DNA of 64,000 nucleotides from NCBI RefSeq assembly GCF_000235605.1, contig NC_016584.1, positions 1-64,000 of the forward strand. Reading direction: 5' to 3'. The notes under the pieces were generated by a model. It did no database searches. It saw nothing but the letters and a program-made list of their open reading frames with translations, and had not been told where the DNA came from. The DNA comes from Desulfosporosinus orientis DSM 765 (GTDB taxonomy: Bacteria > Bacillota > Desulfitobacteriia > Desulfitobacteriales > Desulfitobacteriaceae). Positions within the stretch are counted from its first letter, which is position 1. Each line of letters begins with the position of its first letter. The position numbers and the translations under genes were made by a program. This document shows positions 37,027-46,220 of this stretch, in pieces.

Positions 37027-38976
37027 GTGAAATACTATATTACAACTCCAATTTTCTATCCTAATTCAAGTCCGCATATTGGAACCGCTTATACTACAGT
37101 AGCAGCAGATACATTAGCTCGCTATCATAGAATGTTGGGTGATCAAGTATATTTTCTAACTGGAACGGATGAAAACGCTCAAAAGATTGTTCGTACAGCG
37201 GAAGCAAATAATATGGATCCGAAGGTCTATGTTGATGGAGTTGTAGAACGATTTAAAGATCTATGGAGGGCTTTAGATATTTCGAATGACGATTTTATTC
37301 GAACAACGGAAGAACGTCATCAAAGAGTAGTACAAAGGATCTTTACAAAATTGTACGAACAAGGTGATATCTATAAGTCAGAGTATTCCGGTTGGTATTG
37401 TACACCTTGTGAAACTTTTTGGATGGAAAATAAATTAGTTGATGGCAAGTGTCCTAATCCGGATTGTGGTCGTGAAGTAGAATTGCTTAAAGAAGAAAGT
37501 TATTTTTTCAAATTGTCTAAGTACCAAGGGCAATTGCTCAAATATATTGAAGATCATCCGGATTTTATTCAACCAGTTTCCCGCCGCAATGAAATGATCC
37601 GTTTTATTGAAGGTGGCTTAGAAGATCTTTGTGTTTCACGAACAACATTTCAATGGGGGATTAAAGTACCTTTTGATCCTAAACATGTTGTGTATGTATG
37701 GCTCGATGCCTTAATCAACTATATTTCAGCTTTAGGTTATCCTGACGGTGAAAATTATCATAGTTTTTGGCCGGCAGATGTGCATATTATGGGGAAAGAT
37801 ATTGTACGCTTCCATGCTATCATTTGGCCAATTATTCTTATGGCGATTGGTCTTCCTTTGCCCAAGGTTGTATATGGACATGGTTGGTATTTGAGCAAGG
37901 ATGGGGGAAAAATCTCTAAATCCCGGGGAAATGTCCAGGACTCTTTTGCCTTAATTCAAAGATATGGCTCAGATGCTATTCGATATTTTCTACTCCGTGA
38001 GATGCAGGTGGGTTCTGACGGTACTTACTCTGAAGATAACGTGGTTGAGCGCTTAAACAGTGATTTGGCTAATGATTTTGGGAATTTTGTTTCCCGGAGT
38101 TTAGCAATGATTGTTAAATATCGAGAGGGAATTATTCCACGTCCGGCTCAAGATGGGGCGTTGGAAATGGAATTAAAAGTTTTGAGCCAAGAAGTTAAAA
38201 AAGCCGTTGATAAAAGTTTAGGTGAGTGTGATCCTGCTACGGCTTTGGAAGAGATCTGGCGTTTTATTGCACGCTGCAATAAATATGTTGATGAAACTGC
38301 CCCGTGGGCATTAGCAAAGCAAGAGGATCAGAAAGATCGATTAGATACAGTTTTGTATACCTTTGTCGAATGTATTCGAATCATGGCGATCATGACAGCG
38401 CCCTTTATGCCAGGCGTACCAGGAAAAATTTGTGTGCTCCTGGGCAAAGACGATAAGCTGATACGTTGGGAAGAAGCTGACCGCTGGGGTATTATGGATT
38501 TTGGCATTCAAGTAAAAAAAGGCGAACCACTCTTTCCCAGGATTGATATCAGCCGATATTTTACAGAAGAGGGAGCAAAGAACGTGGACGAAAATCAAAA
38601 GGAATCTCAAGCAGCTCCACAAGAGCGGGGTCATGAATTTGAACCGATTAAAGAAGAAATCAGTATTGATGATTTTGCCAAAATTGATTTGAGAATAGGC
38701 AAAATACTAAGTGCAGAAAAAGTAGAAAAAACAGATAAATTGATGAAACTAGAAGTTGAAGTGGCAGGGGAAGTGCGAACGATTGTTTCCGGGATTGCTA
38801 AACACTACTCCGGAGATGGCCTTGTCGGTAAATCGGTGGTACTGGTGGCTAATTTAAAACCCACAAAACTCAGAGGAATTACCTCACAAGGCATGATATT
38901 GGCTGCTTCACACGGGGATGTTCTGGAAGTTATTACAGTTGATAAAGAACTTCCCGGAGGGGCACGAGTCAAATGA
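37027..38976 (+). CDS. metG: methionine--tRNA ligase
   Basis: A 649-residue class I synthetase. The HIGH motif is PHIG at 16-19. A zinc knuckle has Cys125, 128, 142 and 147. The KMSKS loop reads KISKS in DGGKISKSRGNV near 296. A C-terminal tRNA-binding domain of the CsaA/EMAP-like type covers about 545-649 (DFAKIDLRIGKILSAEKVE). The start is GTG with GAGGG upstream. tatD overlaps its last bases. The zinc-plus-TRBD layout is the normal Firmicute form. Confidence 0.97.
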   Translation: MKYYITTPIFYPNSSPHIGTAYTTVAADTLARYHRMLGDQVYFLTGTDENAQKIVRTAEANNMDPKVYVDGVVERFKDLWRALDISNDDFIRTTEERHQRVVQRIFTKLYEQGDIYKSEYSGWYCTPCETFWMENKLVDGKCPNPDCGREVELLKEESYFFKLSKYQGQLLKYIEDHPDFIQPVSRRNEMIRFIEGGLEDLCVSRTTFQWGIKVPFDPKHVVYVWLDALINYISALGYPDGENYHSFWPADVHIMGKDIVRFHAIIWPIILMAIGLPLPKVVYGHGWYLSKDGGKISKSRGNVQDSFALIQRYGSDAIRYFLLREMQVGSDGTYSEDNVVERLNSDLANDFGNFVSRSLAMIVKYREGIIPRPAQDGALEMELKVLSQEVKKAVDKSLGECDPATALEEIWRFIARCNKYVDETAPWALAKQEDQKDRLDTVLYTFVECIRIMAIMTAPFMPGVPGKICVLLGKDDKLIRWEEADRWGIMDFGIQVKKGEPLFPRIDISRYFTEEGAKNVDENQKESQAAPQERGHEFEPIKEEISIDDFAKIDLRIGKILSAEKVEKTDKLMKLEVEVAGEVRTIVSGIAKHYSGDGLVGKSVVLVANLKPTKLRGITSQGMILAASHGDVLEVITVDKELPGGARVK

Positions 38977-39737
38977 TTTGGGATACGCATGCACATATGG
39001 ATGACCCGGTTTATGCGGATGATTTTCCGGAACTCCTATCCCGTCTAAAGTCCGCGGGGATTTCTCGAGTAACAAACGTGGGATACGATCTTTCTTCCTC
39101 GGAACGATCTGTGAATTTGGCTCAAGACTATGATTTTATCTATGCGGCTATAGGAGTTCATCCCCATAATGCTGAGGAAGTGACATCAGAAACCTGGGAA
39201 AATCTTTTACGGCTATCCAAACAACCTAAAGTTTTAGCTTGGGGTGAAATCGGGTTGGATTATTTTCGTGATCTCTCTCCGCGCTCAGTTCAGAAGGAAG
39301 TATTTATTCAGCAAATAAAGCTGGCAAATGAAGCAGGATTACCAATCGTGATTCATAATCGGGATGCCCATCAGGATGTTCTGGAGATTGTCAAAGCCCA
39401 CCCTCCGCGCTATGGGGGAGTGTTTCATTGTTACTCAGGATCTTGGGAAATGGCTCAAATTCTTCTGAATTTTGGATTCTATCTATCCTTTGCTGGACCG
39501 GTGACTTATAAAAACGCTCGTCATACTGTTGAAGTAGCCAAAAAGCTTCCACTAGACCGAATTCTTGTGGAAACTGATTCGCCCTATTTAACTCCTGAGC
39601 CCAGACGTGGAAAACGCAACGAACCTGCTTATGTTTGCGAAGTAGTTAAAAAAATTGCGGAAATAAAAGATTTAAATTACGAAGACGTTGCCCAGCAAAC
39701 GATGAAAAACGCTGAACATGTTTTTAGGCTGGTTTAG
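38973..39737 (+). CDS. TatD family metal-dependent deoxyribonuclease
   Basis: A 254-residue TIM-barrel metal hydrolase (YabD in B. subtilis). The metal ligands are DTHAHMDD at the N-terminus, GEIGLDYF near 90, PIVIHNRDAH near 125, FHCYSGS near 150 and ETDSPYLTPEP near 203. Family members act as 3'-5' DNA nucleases or D-tyrosyl-type hydrolases, so the substrate here is not certain. It overlaps metG by 4 bases and ends at a strong terminator. Confidence 0.93.
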   Translation: MIWDTHAHMDDPVYADDFPELLSRLKSAGISRVTNVGYDLSSSERSVNLAQDYDFIYAAIGVHPHNAEEVTSETWENLLRLSKQPKVLAWGEIGLDYFRDLSPRSVQKEVFIQQIKLANEAGLPIVIHNRDAHQDVLEIVKAHPPRYGGVFHCYSGSWEMAQILLNFGFYLSFAGPVTYKNARHTVEVAKKLPLDRILVETDSPYLTPEPRRGKRNEPAYVCEVVKKIAEIKDLNYEDVAQQTMKNAEHVFRLV

Positions 39738-39765
39738 GACCTTCTCTCTGAAGGTTCTTTTTTTT
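39738..39765 (+). terminator. terminator of metG-tatD
   Basis: ACCTTC pairs with GAAGGT over TCTCT and is followed by C and eight T, a compact strong terminator. Confidence 0.85.
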
Positions 39766-39801
39766 AGGCCTGTGTCATAGTGTTTCGTAAGGGGGGATTC
39801 A

Positions 39802-40695
39802 ATGTACTCGTTGCCAATTACTACTTATTCCGACTATTGGCGCAAAACTAAATCATGGAGTGCTTACTTTGGAAGTGTAGCGGTTTTAGTAGCAAGCACC
39901 AGATATTCTTCATTGGAGGATCTTGATATCAATAAAACAATCCATCCAACCCTTCAGTTAGTGACTGCAACAAAAAATGCAGGCAGCCAACATTTGCTTC
40001 AGCAGGGATTAAGTAAACAGGGGCAGATTAGTCGTGGAATGAGCAGAAATGAAGGTGAAATAAAGCAAAATGGTAATGATGCGGAGACAGTAGGGAAAAC
40101 GCTTGGAACTAGGATGATAAGCAAAATAGAAATTTTTAATAAAGAGATTCCTTATGACACAAAGTATATAGAGTCCGATGAACTGCCGCCTGGTGCGAGC
40201 AAAATACAGGAAAAGGGAGAAAATGGGGTTAGGCGAGAAGTTGTCAAGACCTTTGAGGTTGGTGGACAACCCGTCGGTCAGCAGGTACAATCCTTTTTTG
40301 AATTAAAAAGTCCAAAACAGGAAGTTATCATTCGGAACACTAAACCACTTCCTAAGAAAAAAGTGATTATTCAAAAACCACAGACAAGGATTGTTGAGGT
40401 TGATTTATCCAAGCTCAACATTGTTAGAACGTTGGACGTCGAGGCTACTGCCTATACCTATACGGGAAATAATACAGCCTCAGGGGTTAAGCCTAGAGAA
40501 GGTTTAATCGCAGTCGACCCAAAGGTGATCGCTATGGGAACAAGGGTCTACGTCGAAGGTTATGGATATGCTGTGGCGGCAGACACAGGCGGTGCTATTC
40601 GCGGGAACAGAATTGATGTATTTTTTTCTACTCTTCGTCAGTGTATGGATTGGGGTAGAAGACCCGTTAGAATCCATATACTAAATCCCACATAA
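39802..40695 (+). CDS. G5 and 3D domain cell-wall protein
   Basis: A 297-residue probable exported wall-active protein. After a short hydrophobic N-terminal segment (SAYFGSVAVLVAS, about 21-33), a G5 domain covers about 115-165 (EIPYDTKYIESDELPPGASK). A C-terminal 3D domain follows, with ATAYTYTGNNTASGVKPREG and AADTGGAIRGNRIDVFFST; the three conserved aspartates are present. The 3D domain resembles the MltA/Rpf-type lytic transglycosylase fold. The next gene has the same G5-3D end, so they are paralogues of YabE type. The ATG follows AAGGGGGG. Confidence 0.82.
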   Translation: MYSLPITTYSDYWRKTKSWSAYFGSVAVLVASTRYSSLEDLDINKTIHPTLQLVTATKNAGSQHLLQQGLSKQGQISRGMSRNEGEIKQNGNDAETVGKTLGTRMISKIEIFNKEIPYDTKYIESDELPPGASKIQEKGENGVRREVVKTFEVGGQPVGQQVQSFFELKSPKQEVIIRNTKPLPKKKVIIQKPQTRIVEVDLSKLNIVRTLDVEATAYTYTGNNTASGVKPREGLIAVDPKVIAMGTRVYVEGYGYAVAADTGGAIRGNRIDVFFSTLRQCMDWGRRPVRIHILNPT

Positions 40696-40707
40696 TGGAA
40701 AAAAATT

Positions 40708-40737
40708 TTGACAAACTGACTACACATGCCTTAAAAT
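40708..40737 (+). promoter_or_regulatory. SigA-type promoter of the yabE-like gene
   Basis: TTGACA (40708-40713) and TAAAAT (40732-40737) are separated by 18 bp, giving a leader of about 27 nt. Confidence 0.6.
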
Positions 40738-40769
40738 GAAGTTGCTATCAGATGTTTTGGAGGGATTCA

Positions 40770-41945
40770 ATGTTTCAGCAGGAACGAACGAAGGTATTTG
40801 CCTTAGTTCGGACATCTCGTCTTGTTCAAGTAGGGGCTGGGCTTGTTACATTTTTCTTAATGGCAACGATAGTTATCTTATTCAATGTTAAAACTATCAA
40901 TGCCAATATTGATGGTAAGCAGGTGCGGATTACCACAGTTTTTGGTACTGTCGGGCAAGCACTTGAGCATTCTTCAAAAATTAAGTTTTATCCGGAAGAT
41001 ATCGTAAGTCCTTCCAGAGAAACCAAAGTTACGGATGAGTTAGCAGTTACAGTAACAAGTAGTGTTCCGGTGCATCTCTCAGTTGATGGTAAAGTATATG
41101 AGGCAAGAACACCTGCAAAAACTGTGGGGGAAGCACTGCAGGAATTATCAAAACGTTATGGACTTGGAATTAAAGATGTTGATGAAGTAAATGTTGCCCG
41201 TGCGGAGGCAGTCACTAATGAAATGGATATCAAGGTTCTTAGGTCAATTCCGATACATGTGAGTGCGGACGGCAAGAAGTATGACACTTATCTCGCGCCG
41301 CGCACGGTAGCTGACGCACTTGACAAGTTAAAGATTAGCTTAGGGAGCAAAGATAAGGTTTCATTGGCACTTGACCATATCTTAAAACCGGATGATCAAT
41401 TGAGCGTGGTGCGTGTTACTAACCGAATAGAAACGGTAGAAACCGAGATGCCTTACCAGACCGTCGCCAAACCTGCAGATTATCCCGTGGGCTTACCTGA
41501 TAGACTTGTCAGCCGCGGCTCTAATGGCCTTCAAGAGCAGACGGTTAGATTAACCTTTGAAGATGGGAAAGAAGTTGACCGAGAGATATTGGGGCAAAGA
41601 GTCGTAAGGGCCCCTATCAATCAAGTAGTATCAAGGGGTACCCAAACCTCAATTTCAAGAGGTGGCAGTACGATCAGTTTTAAAAGAGCTTATGTTATGA
41701 GAGCTTCTGCCTACTCTATGCCGGGATCGACAACTGCCACAGGGGTTCCGGTTGGCAAAGGAATTATTGCTGTGGATCCGAGAGTCATTCCGTTAGGAAA
41801 GAAAGTATATGTTGAGGGTTATGGCTCTGCCCGAGCTTTAGATACAGGGGGCTCAATCAAAGGCAATCGTATTGATTTATATATGGACAGTAAACAGGAA
41901 GCATTGTCCTGGGGAGTGCGGACTGTTACAGTCTATGTACAATAA
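40770..41945 (+). CDS. yabE: YabE-like ubiquitin-like/G5/3D domain protein
   Basis: A 391-residue membrane-anchored or secreted protein with the RpfB/YabE layout. A transmembrane segment (about 18-36) is followed by three DUF348 repeats; TVFGTVGQALEHS, ARTPAKTVGEALQEL and LAPRTVADALDKL mark them. A G5 domain (VETEMPYQTVAKPADYPVGL) and a C-terminal 3D domain (ASAYSMPGSTTATGVPVGKG) follow. Such proteins remodel peptidoglycan, and RpfB relatives resuscitate dormant cells. The ATG at 40770 follows GGAGGG; an upstream in-frame ATG has no site. Its position after tatD matches B. subtilis yabE. Confidence 0.88.
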   Translation: MFQQERTKVFALVRTSRLVQVGAGLVTFFLMATIVILFNVKTINANIDGKQVRITTVFGTVGQALEHSSKIKFYPEDIVSPSRETKVTDELAVTVTSSVPVHLSVDGKVYEARTPAKTVGEALQELSKRYGLGIKDVDEVNVARAEAVTNEMDIKVLRSIPIHVSADGKKYDTYLAPRTVADALDKLKISLGSKDKVSLALDHILKPDDQLSVVRVTNRIETVETEMPYQTVAKPADYPVGLPDRLVSRGSNGLQEQTVRLTFEDGKEVDREILGQRVVRAPINQVVSRGTQTSISRGGSTISFKRAYVMRASAYSMPGSTTATGVPVGKGIIAVDPRVIPLGKKVYVEGYGSARALDTGGSIKGNRIDLYMDSKQEALSWGVRTVTVYVQ

Positions 41946-41955
41946 GACTACCAAC

Positions 41956-41983
41956 AAGGTCTTCGCTTCGGCGGAGGCCTTTT
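41956..41983 (+). terminator. terminator of the yabE-like gene
   Basis: AAGGTCTTCG pairs with CGGAGGCCTT, including G-U pairs, over CTTCGG, followed by TTT. Confidence 0.7.
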
Positions 41984-41985
41984 AT

Positions 41986-42014
41986 GTATATCTTTATTTG
42001 TCAGCACATACTCT
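41986..42014 (+). promoter_or_regulatory. SigE-type promoter of cwlD
   Basis: GTATATC (41986-41992), 14 bp, then CATACTCT (42007-42014). This matches the mother-cell SigE pattern KHATATT-N14-CATACAHT with one mismatch in each box. B. subtilis cwlD is SigE-dependent. Confidence 0.5.
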
Positions 42015-42045
42015 TTAATAGATTCTCGGAACGGAGGAGTGCTGA

Positions 42046-42753
42046 ATGCGATGGCCCAGATTAATGCTTGGTACGAAAGCTGCAATTCTGCTTGTTATTG
42101 GAGTTATGTGTGCGTTGGTACTCTCTGTATTCTGGCAGGGTTCTACCGCAGTTGTAAGCCAATTCCAGAATCGCGTTGTGGTAATGCTCGACCCTGGACA
42201 TGGAGGATATGATCCGGGAGCCATTTCAGCTCAAGGGATTTATGAAAAGGAAATTAATCTTAAAATAGCTCAGAAAGTCAAGGAAATGCTGATCCCCAGC
42301 GGTATTGAAGTGTTTATGACACGAGAAGAAGATTTAGATTATGTTCCAAGTGGAGTTAAAGGAAAGACGACAAAGAAGCAAATTGATTTAAACCATCGTA
42401 TAGAAATGGCTAAAGAGGAAAATGCTGATATTTTTGTAAGTTTACATGTTAATGCAACTAAGTCAGGAAATAATTCTGGTGCTGAAACTTTTTATCACTA
42501 TAAATCTGAGCCTGGTAAAAGGTTAGCTGAATTAATTCAGCAAGAAATGATTAAAATAACAGGAATGAATCGCAGGATTGCAAAACCAGGAGATTTTTAC
42601 GTTATCAAAAATACAAGCATGCCTGCGGTTATTGTAGAAGTAGGTTACTTGTCAAGTAGTAAAGAACAGAAAAAGCTTCAACAAAGCTGGTACCAAGAGC
42701 AGTTAGCGAGAGCTATTGCTAAAGGGATTGCTAATTATTTTTTACTTCCATAA
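42046..42753 (+). CDS. cwlD: N-acetylmuramoyl-L-alanine amidase CwlD
   Basis: A 235-residue amidase_3 enzyme with an N-terminal membrane segment (about 10-30). In spores CwlD strips peptide side chains so that PdaA can form muramic delta-lactam, which marks the cortex for germination enzymes. The zinc ligands are in MLDPGHGGYDPGA near 47, the glutamate in YEKEINLKIA, and the His in FVSLHVNA. AKPGDFYVIKNTSMPAVIVE is close to the CwlD version of the active site. GGAGG lies upstream of the ATG. Vegetative amidases are usually longer, with wall-binding repeats. Confidence 0.9.
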   Translation: MRWPRLMLGTKAAILLVIGVMCALVLSVFWQGSTAVVSQFQNRVVVMLDPGHGGYDPGAISAQGIYEKEINLKIAQKVKEMLIPSGIEVFMTREEDLDYVPSGVKGKTTKKQIDLNHRIEMAKEENADIFVSLHVNATKSGNNSGAETFYHYKSEPGKRLAELIQQEMIKITGMNRRIAKPGDFYVIKNTSMPAVIVEVGYLSSSKEQKKLQQSWYQEQLARAIAKGIANYFLLP

Positions 42754-42861
42754 TTAAGTTAAATAGGATATTAACGCTTAGAGCATTAATACATAACCTC
42801 TTTTTGAAGCGGGGAAGATAACGTCAGATACCGAATCTAGATGAAGGAGTTGAAGTACAGC

Positions 42862-44037
42862 ATGAAACGGTTTCTGACTTTTTTGTCGACCAGTGCCTTG
42901 ATATTAGGCCTTACCTTGACTGGATGTACCAATGTTCAATCTCCAGCTGCTCCAAATCCCCCAAGTCAACCTAATCAATCGGCGCAGTTGCCGGAGGCGG
43001 AGGCAGGAGCAACCCGGGATTCCGTATTAGGGCCGGAAAAACGAGTTGTTATGGGATTCTATACCGATGCTGAGGGACCTGTACCTAGTTCAAAAGAAAC
43101 CACCTTGAAAAACGCAAAATTATTAGATGAAGTAGCATTTTTTTGGTATGGTTTTGATACCAGTGGTAAAGTCATTCCGGCAGGAAAAATCGATTTAAAG
43201 ATTAAAGATCAGGTTCAAAAAAATGGAGCTAAAGCTTATGCTCTGGTCCATAATATGAAGTTAAAGGGATCTGTTGGATTTGATGCCAATCTTGCCCATA
43301 GTGTCTTATCAAATCCAACAAAAAGGTCAAATTTTGTAACAAACTTAGTAAACTTAACGACTAAGGATAATTGGGACGGGATTTCCATTGACATCGAGAA
43401 AACTCCGCCTGGAGATAGAAACAACTTTTCTGCCTTTGTTGCAGAGCTTAAAAAAGCTTTAAAGGCAAAAGATAAAGTCTTAAATATTTCTATTCCTGCA
43501 AAATTTGCCGACTATCCCTCTGACTTATGGTCGGGTGCTTATGATTATGCTGCTATCGGAAAATCCGCTGACCAAATTATCTTAATGACCTATGATGAGC
43601 ATGGACTTGGTACGACGCAGGGGCCAATAGCTTCCGAGGGTTGGGTTGACCGGGTCATTAAGTTCGCAGTGGGAAAAATACCTAAAGAAAAAATAGTGAT
43701 GGGTCTACCAGTTTATTCTTTTGACTGGGGTACAGACAATCCCACGATGCCCGATTATCTGTCCTATGCTCAAACCGTTGAAAGGGCTAAAAAACACGGG
43801 GTAGAAATTCACACCGATCCCAGTGCTAAAGTACCCCAGTTTACCTATACAGCCAATGGAATAAGACATGAAGTGTACTTTGAGAACATTCCCAGCTTAA
43901 GAGCAAAAATGGATAATGCTTTACAATACAAATTACACGGTGTAGCTGTTTGGCGTCTAGGTATGGAAGATCCGCGAATATGGGATCAGCTTTTAAAAAC
44001 TTATGGAACCAACAAAGAAACCCGAGAAAAAAAATAA
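42862..44037 (+). CDS. GH18 family glycosidase lipoprotein
   Basis: A 391-residue predicted lipoprotein. The signal segment ends in the lipobox LGLTLTGC, followed by a proline/glutamine-rich spacer. A GH18 barrel of the YaaH/SleL type follows, with the catalytic DxxDxE-like motif DGISIDIEKTPP near residue 175. The blocks ILMTYDEHG and GVAVWRLGMEDPRIWD are typical. Family members hydrolyse peptidoglycan or cortex glycans, so a wall or germination role is likely given cwlD upstream, though not proven. The ATG at 42862 was preferred because AAGGAG precedes it, with long spacing. Confidence 0.82.
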   Translation: MKRFLTFLSTSALILGLTLTGCTNVQSPAAPNPPSQPNQSAQLPEAEAGATRDSVLGPEKRVVMGFYTDAEGPVPSSKETTLKNAKLLDEVAFFWYGFDTSGKVIPAGKIDLKIKDQVQKNGAKAYALVHNMKLKGSVGFDANLAHSVLSNPTKRSNFVTNLVNLTTKDNWDGISIDIEKTPPGDRNNFSAFVAELKKALKAKDKVLNISIPAKFADYPSDLWSGAYDYAAIGKSADQIILMTYDEHGLGTTQGPIASEGWVDRVIKFAVGKIPKEKIVMGLPVYSFDWGTDNPTMPDYLSYAQTVERAKKHGVEIHTDPSAKVPQFTYTANGIRHEVYFENIPSLRAKMDNALQYKLHGVAVWRLGMEDPRIWDQLLKTYGTNKETREKK

Positions 44038-44046
44038 TTTATTAAA

Positions 44047-44088
44047 GGCAAGGCTGTAACGGACTTCAAAGTTTGTTACAGCCTTGCC
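44047..44088. terminator. long hairpin after the GH18 gene
   Basis: GGCAAGGCTGTAAC (44047-44060) pairs exactly with GTTACAGCCTTGCC (44075-44088). No T-run follows on the plus strand, so termination would be less efficient than at the other terminators here, unless it works through stem strength alone. Confidence 0.5.
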
Positions 44089-44147
44089 AATTTGAGTATT
44101 GGGACATTCTCGGGTAAGATATAAGAGTTGAAAATGGAGGAATCAGG

Positions 44148-44699
44148 ATGATAAAAGAGCTCATTGTTGTGGAAGGAAAAAATGATGCCCATATTATACG
44201 TCAAGCTCTTGGGGACGTTGATGTGATTTGGACTGAAGGGTATGGGTTAACAAAAAAAAAGCTAGACTATATTGCAGAAATGGCTAATCGTCAAGGCGTG
44301 ATCGTATTTACTGACCCCGATACCGTAGGTGAACAAATTCGTAACCGTATTCGTGCCCATGTTCCCCAAACAAAGCATGTTTACATAACCAAAAAAGCTG
44401 CGACAAAAAACGGAGATATCGGGGTAGAAAATGCGGAGTTAAACGAAATCCGCCGTGCTTTTGCAGATATTAAGCAAGATCAAATTATCCCTCAAGAAAT
44501 ATTTGTCATACAGGACTTAATGGCAGTAGGTCTCATGGGTTCACCAAAAGCCAGCAAATACCGAATAGCAGTTAGCCGAAAGCTGGGAATCGGAGATTCT
44601 AATGCCAAGCAATTTTTACATCGTTTAAATCGATTTGGAATCTCTCGGGAGGAATTCTTTCGAGCGATAGAGGAGGTTCAGTGTGGAGAAGGCAGCTGA
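44148..44699 (+). CDS. rnmV: ribonuclease M5
   Basis: A 183-residue TOPRIM nuclease that matures 5S rRNA precursors in low-GC Gram-positives. It opens KELIVVEGKNDAHIIRQAL, and the TOPRIM acidic residues are in VVEGKND and VFTDPDTVGEQIRNRI. The C-terminal SKYRIAVSRKLGIGDSNAKQFLHRL is typical of the family. GGAGG precedes the ATG. Its end overlaps rsmA by 17 bases, the usual rnmV-ksgA arrangement. Confidence 0.95.
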   Translation: MIKELIVVEGKNDAHIIRQALGDVDVIWTEGYGLTKKKLDYIAEMANRQGVIVFTDPDTVGEQIRNRIRAHVPQTKHVYITKKAATKNGDIGVENAELNEIRRAFADIKQDQIIPQEIFVIQDLMAVGLMGSPKASKYRIAVSRKLGIGDSNAKQFLHRLNRFGISREEFFRAIEEVQCGEGS

Positions 44700-45525
44700 C
44701 TATACTCAACGTCTTTTGAAAATTGGGGCACGAGCATATAAATCCATGGGGCAAAATTTTTTAATTAGCGACGAAGTTATTGAAAGTATCGTCTCTGCAA
44801 GTAAACTTCAGCCGGGTGTCCCATTGGTAGAAATCGGGCCCGGGCTGGGTGTTTTAACTCGAATGCTTGCTCTCAATGTACCAAAGATGTGGGCGGTAGA
44901 ACTTGATAATCATAAGATCAGTTTATTAAAAAGAGAGTTGGAGGGGCTACCTGTTGAGATTGTACATCAAGATGCGTTGAAACTGGATTTAAAAGATCTT
45001 TGGGGAGAAAAAAAGGGATATTTAGTAGGTAATCTGCCCTACTATATTACCAGCCCTTTGATAATGCATTTCCTTGAGCAAGAAGACTGTTTAAGTGGGA
45101 TGACAATTATGGTTCAAAAAGAAGTGGCGGATCGAATTGCCGCTCTCCCCGGATCGAAGGCTTATGGAATTTTATCTATTGCCGTACAGATTTCAGCAAT
45201 GGTTACAAAGATACGAGATGTGTCCCCTAAGGAATTTTGGCCGGCTCCTAAAGTTACATCGGCAGTGATACGATTAGATCTTCGCCCTTATCCTGAATTT
45301 GAGGTCGATAAAAGGGACTTCTTCCGGGTGGTAAAGGCGGCCTTCAGCCAACGACGCAAGACTTTAGGCAATTCACTGGCAGGCGGTTTAGGCTTAAAAA
45401 AGGAAGAGGTTATTAAACGCATGGAAGAGTCAGGAATCTCTTATACCCGGCGGGCAGAATCTTTAAGTATTGAAGAATTCCAAGTTTTGACGAAAGCTTT
45501 TAAACAACTTTTTCTAGAGAAGTGA
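44683..45525 (+). CDS. rsmA: 16S rRNA (adenine-1518/1519-N6) dimethyltransferase
   Basis: The 280-residue KsgA family enzyme dimethylates two adjacent adenines in the 3' loop of 16S rRNA. It has YKSMGQNFLISDEVIESIV, the SAM motif VEIGPGLGVLTRML near 49, and the catalytic NLPYYITSPLI near 113. The C-terminal block FRVVKAAFSQRRKTLGNSL is intact. The GTG start overlaps the end of rnmV, with GAGGAGG upstream. Length is normal. Confidence 0.96.
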   Translation: MEKAADYTQRLLKIGARAYKSMGQNFLISDEVIESIVSASKLQPGVPLVEIGPGLGVLTRMLALNVPKMWAVELDNHKISLLKRELEGLPVEIVHQDALKLDLKDLWGEKKGYLVGNLPYYITSPLIMHFLEQEDCLSGMTIMVQKEVADRIAALPGSKAYGILSIAVQISAMVTKIRDVSPKEFWPAPKVTSAVIRLDLRPYPEFEVDKRDFFRVVKAAFSQRRKTLGNSLAGGLGLKKEEVIKRMEESGISYTRRAESLSIEEFQVLTKAFKQLFLEK

Positions 45526-45599
45526 GCATAAAAGAGTCTAAATTTCCAAACCATAAGGGAACCTGAACGTATTTATAACTAGTGGAAGGTGAGCTTAGG

Positions 45600-46196
45600 T
45601 TGGGATTTAGAATCAAACCCCGTTTAATAAAGTGGTCAAATATTATAGCAACGGGAGCAACGTCAGTACTTGCAGTCACAGCATTAATTACAGTCTATTT
45701 AACCATTACAGCATGGAAGGTTCAACAAGAAACAACTCGTCCCTACTTTGTGTTGAAAGAATCGCCTAAGGTTGAAATTAGTGATGAACTGAGCTTAGAA
45801 TTAAGGTTTAACAATGTGGGGGTACATCCGGCCGTTGATCTTTCAAGTGAAACCGTTGTTTTCAATGAACAATTATCGGCAAAGCCAATTTATTATGATG
45901 AATCATCAATTGTCAATGAAATTCCTAAAGACGGTGCCTCAAGTTTGATTGTCACTATACCTAGTGAGGAGATTTATCCCAAACAAGATAACATTGATCC
46001 TCAATACGTTGTTGTGGATCTCCAATATCGTGATCCGATTTTAAAAAAATTTTATAATCAAACCATTTATATGAAATGGAGAGGAGAACGAGATGGGAAA
46101 ATGCAGCCAATTGTGCATGTTCAAGTAGAAGAAAAAGATAATATTATCAAGTATTTTAATAACTATGGAATTGATCCAAAAGTCAGAAGTCACTAG
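45600..46196 (+). CDS. uncharacterised membrane-anchored protein
   Basis: A 198-residue protein with one N-terminal transmembrane segment (about 14-40, IIATGATSVLAVTALITVYL) and a soluble, beta-rich remainder. I do not recognise a family. The first conserved-looking feature after the membrane is WKVQQETTRPYFVLKESPKV, a pattern also seen in unrelated short anchored proteins with a transthyretin-like sandwich, but I would not name it. The TTG at 45600 was chosen because AAGGTGAG lies upstream. It follows rsmA in the same direction and faces the end of the minus-strand glycosyltransferase. Confidence 0.55.
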   Translation: MGFRIKPRLIKWSNIIATGATSVLAVTALITVYLTITAWKVQQETTRPYFVLKESPKVEISDELSLELRFNNVGVHPAVDLSSETVVFNEQLSAKPIYYDESSIVNEIPKDGASSLIVTIPSEEIYPKQDNIDPQYVVVDLQYRDPILKKFYNQTIYMKWRGERDGKMQPIVHVQVEEKDNIIKYFNNYGIDPKVRSH

Positions 46197-46220
46197 CTGT
46201 AGCTTATCAAAAGTTTAGAG

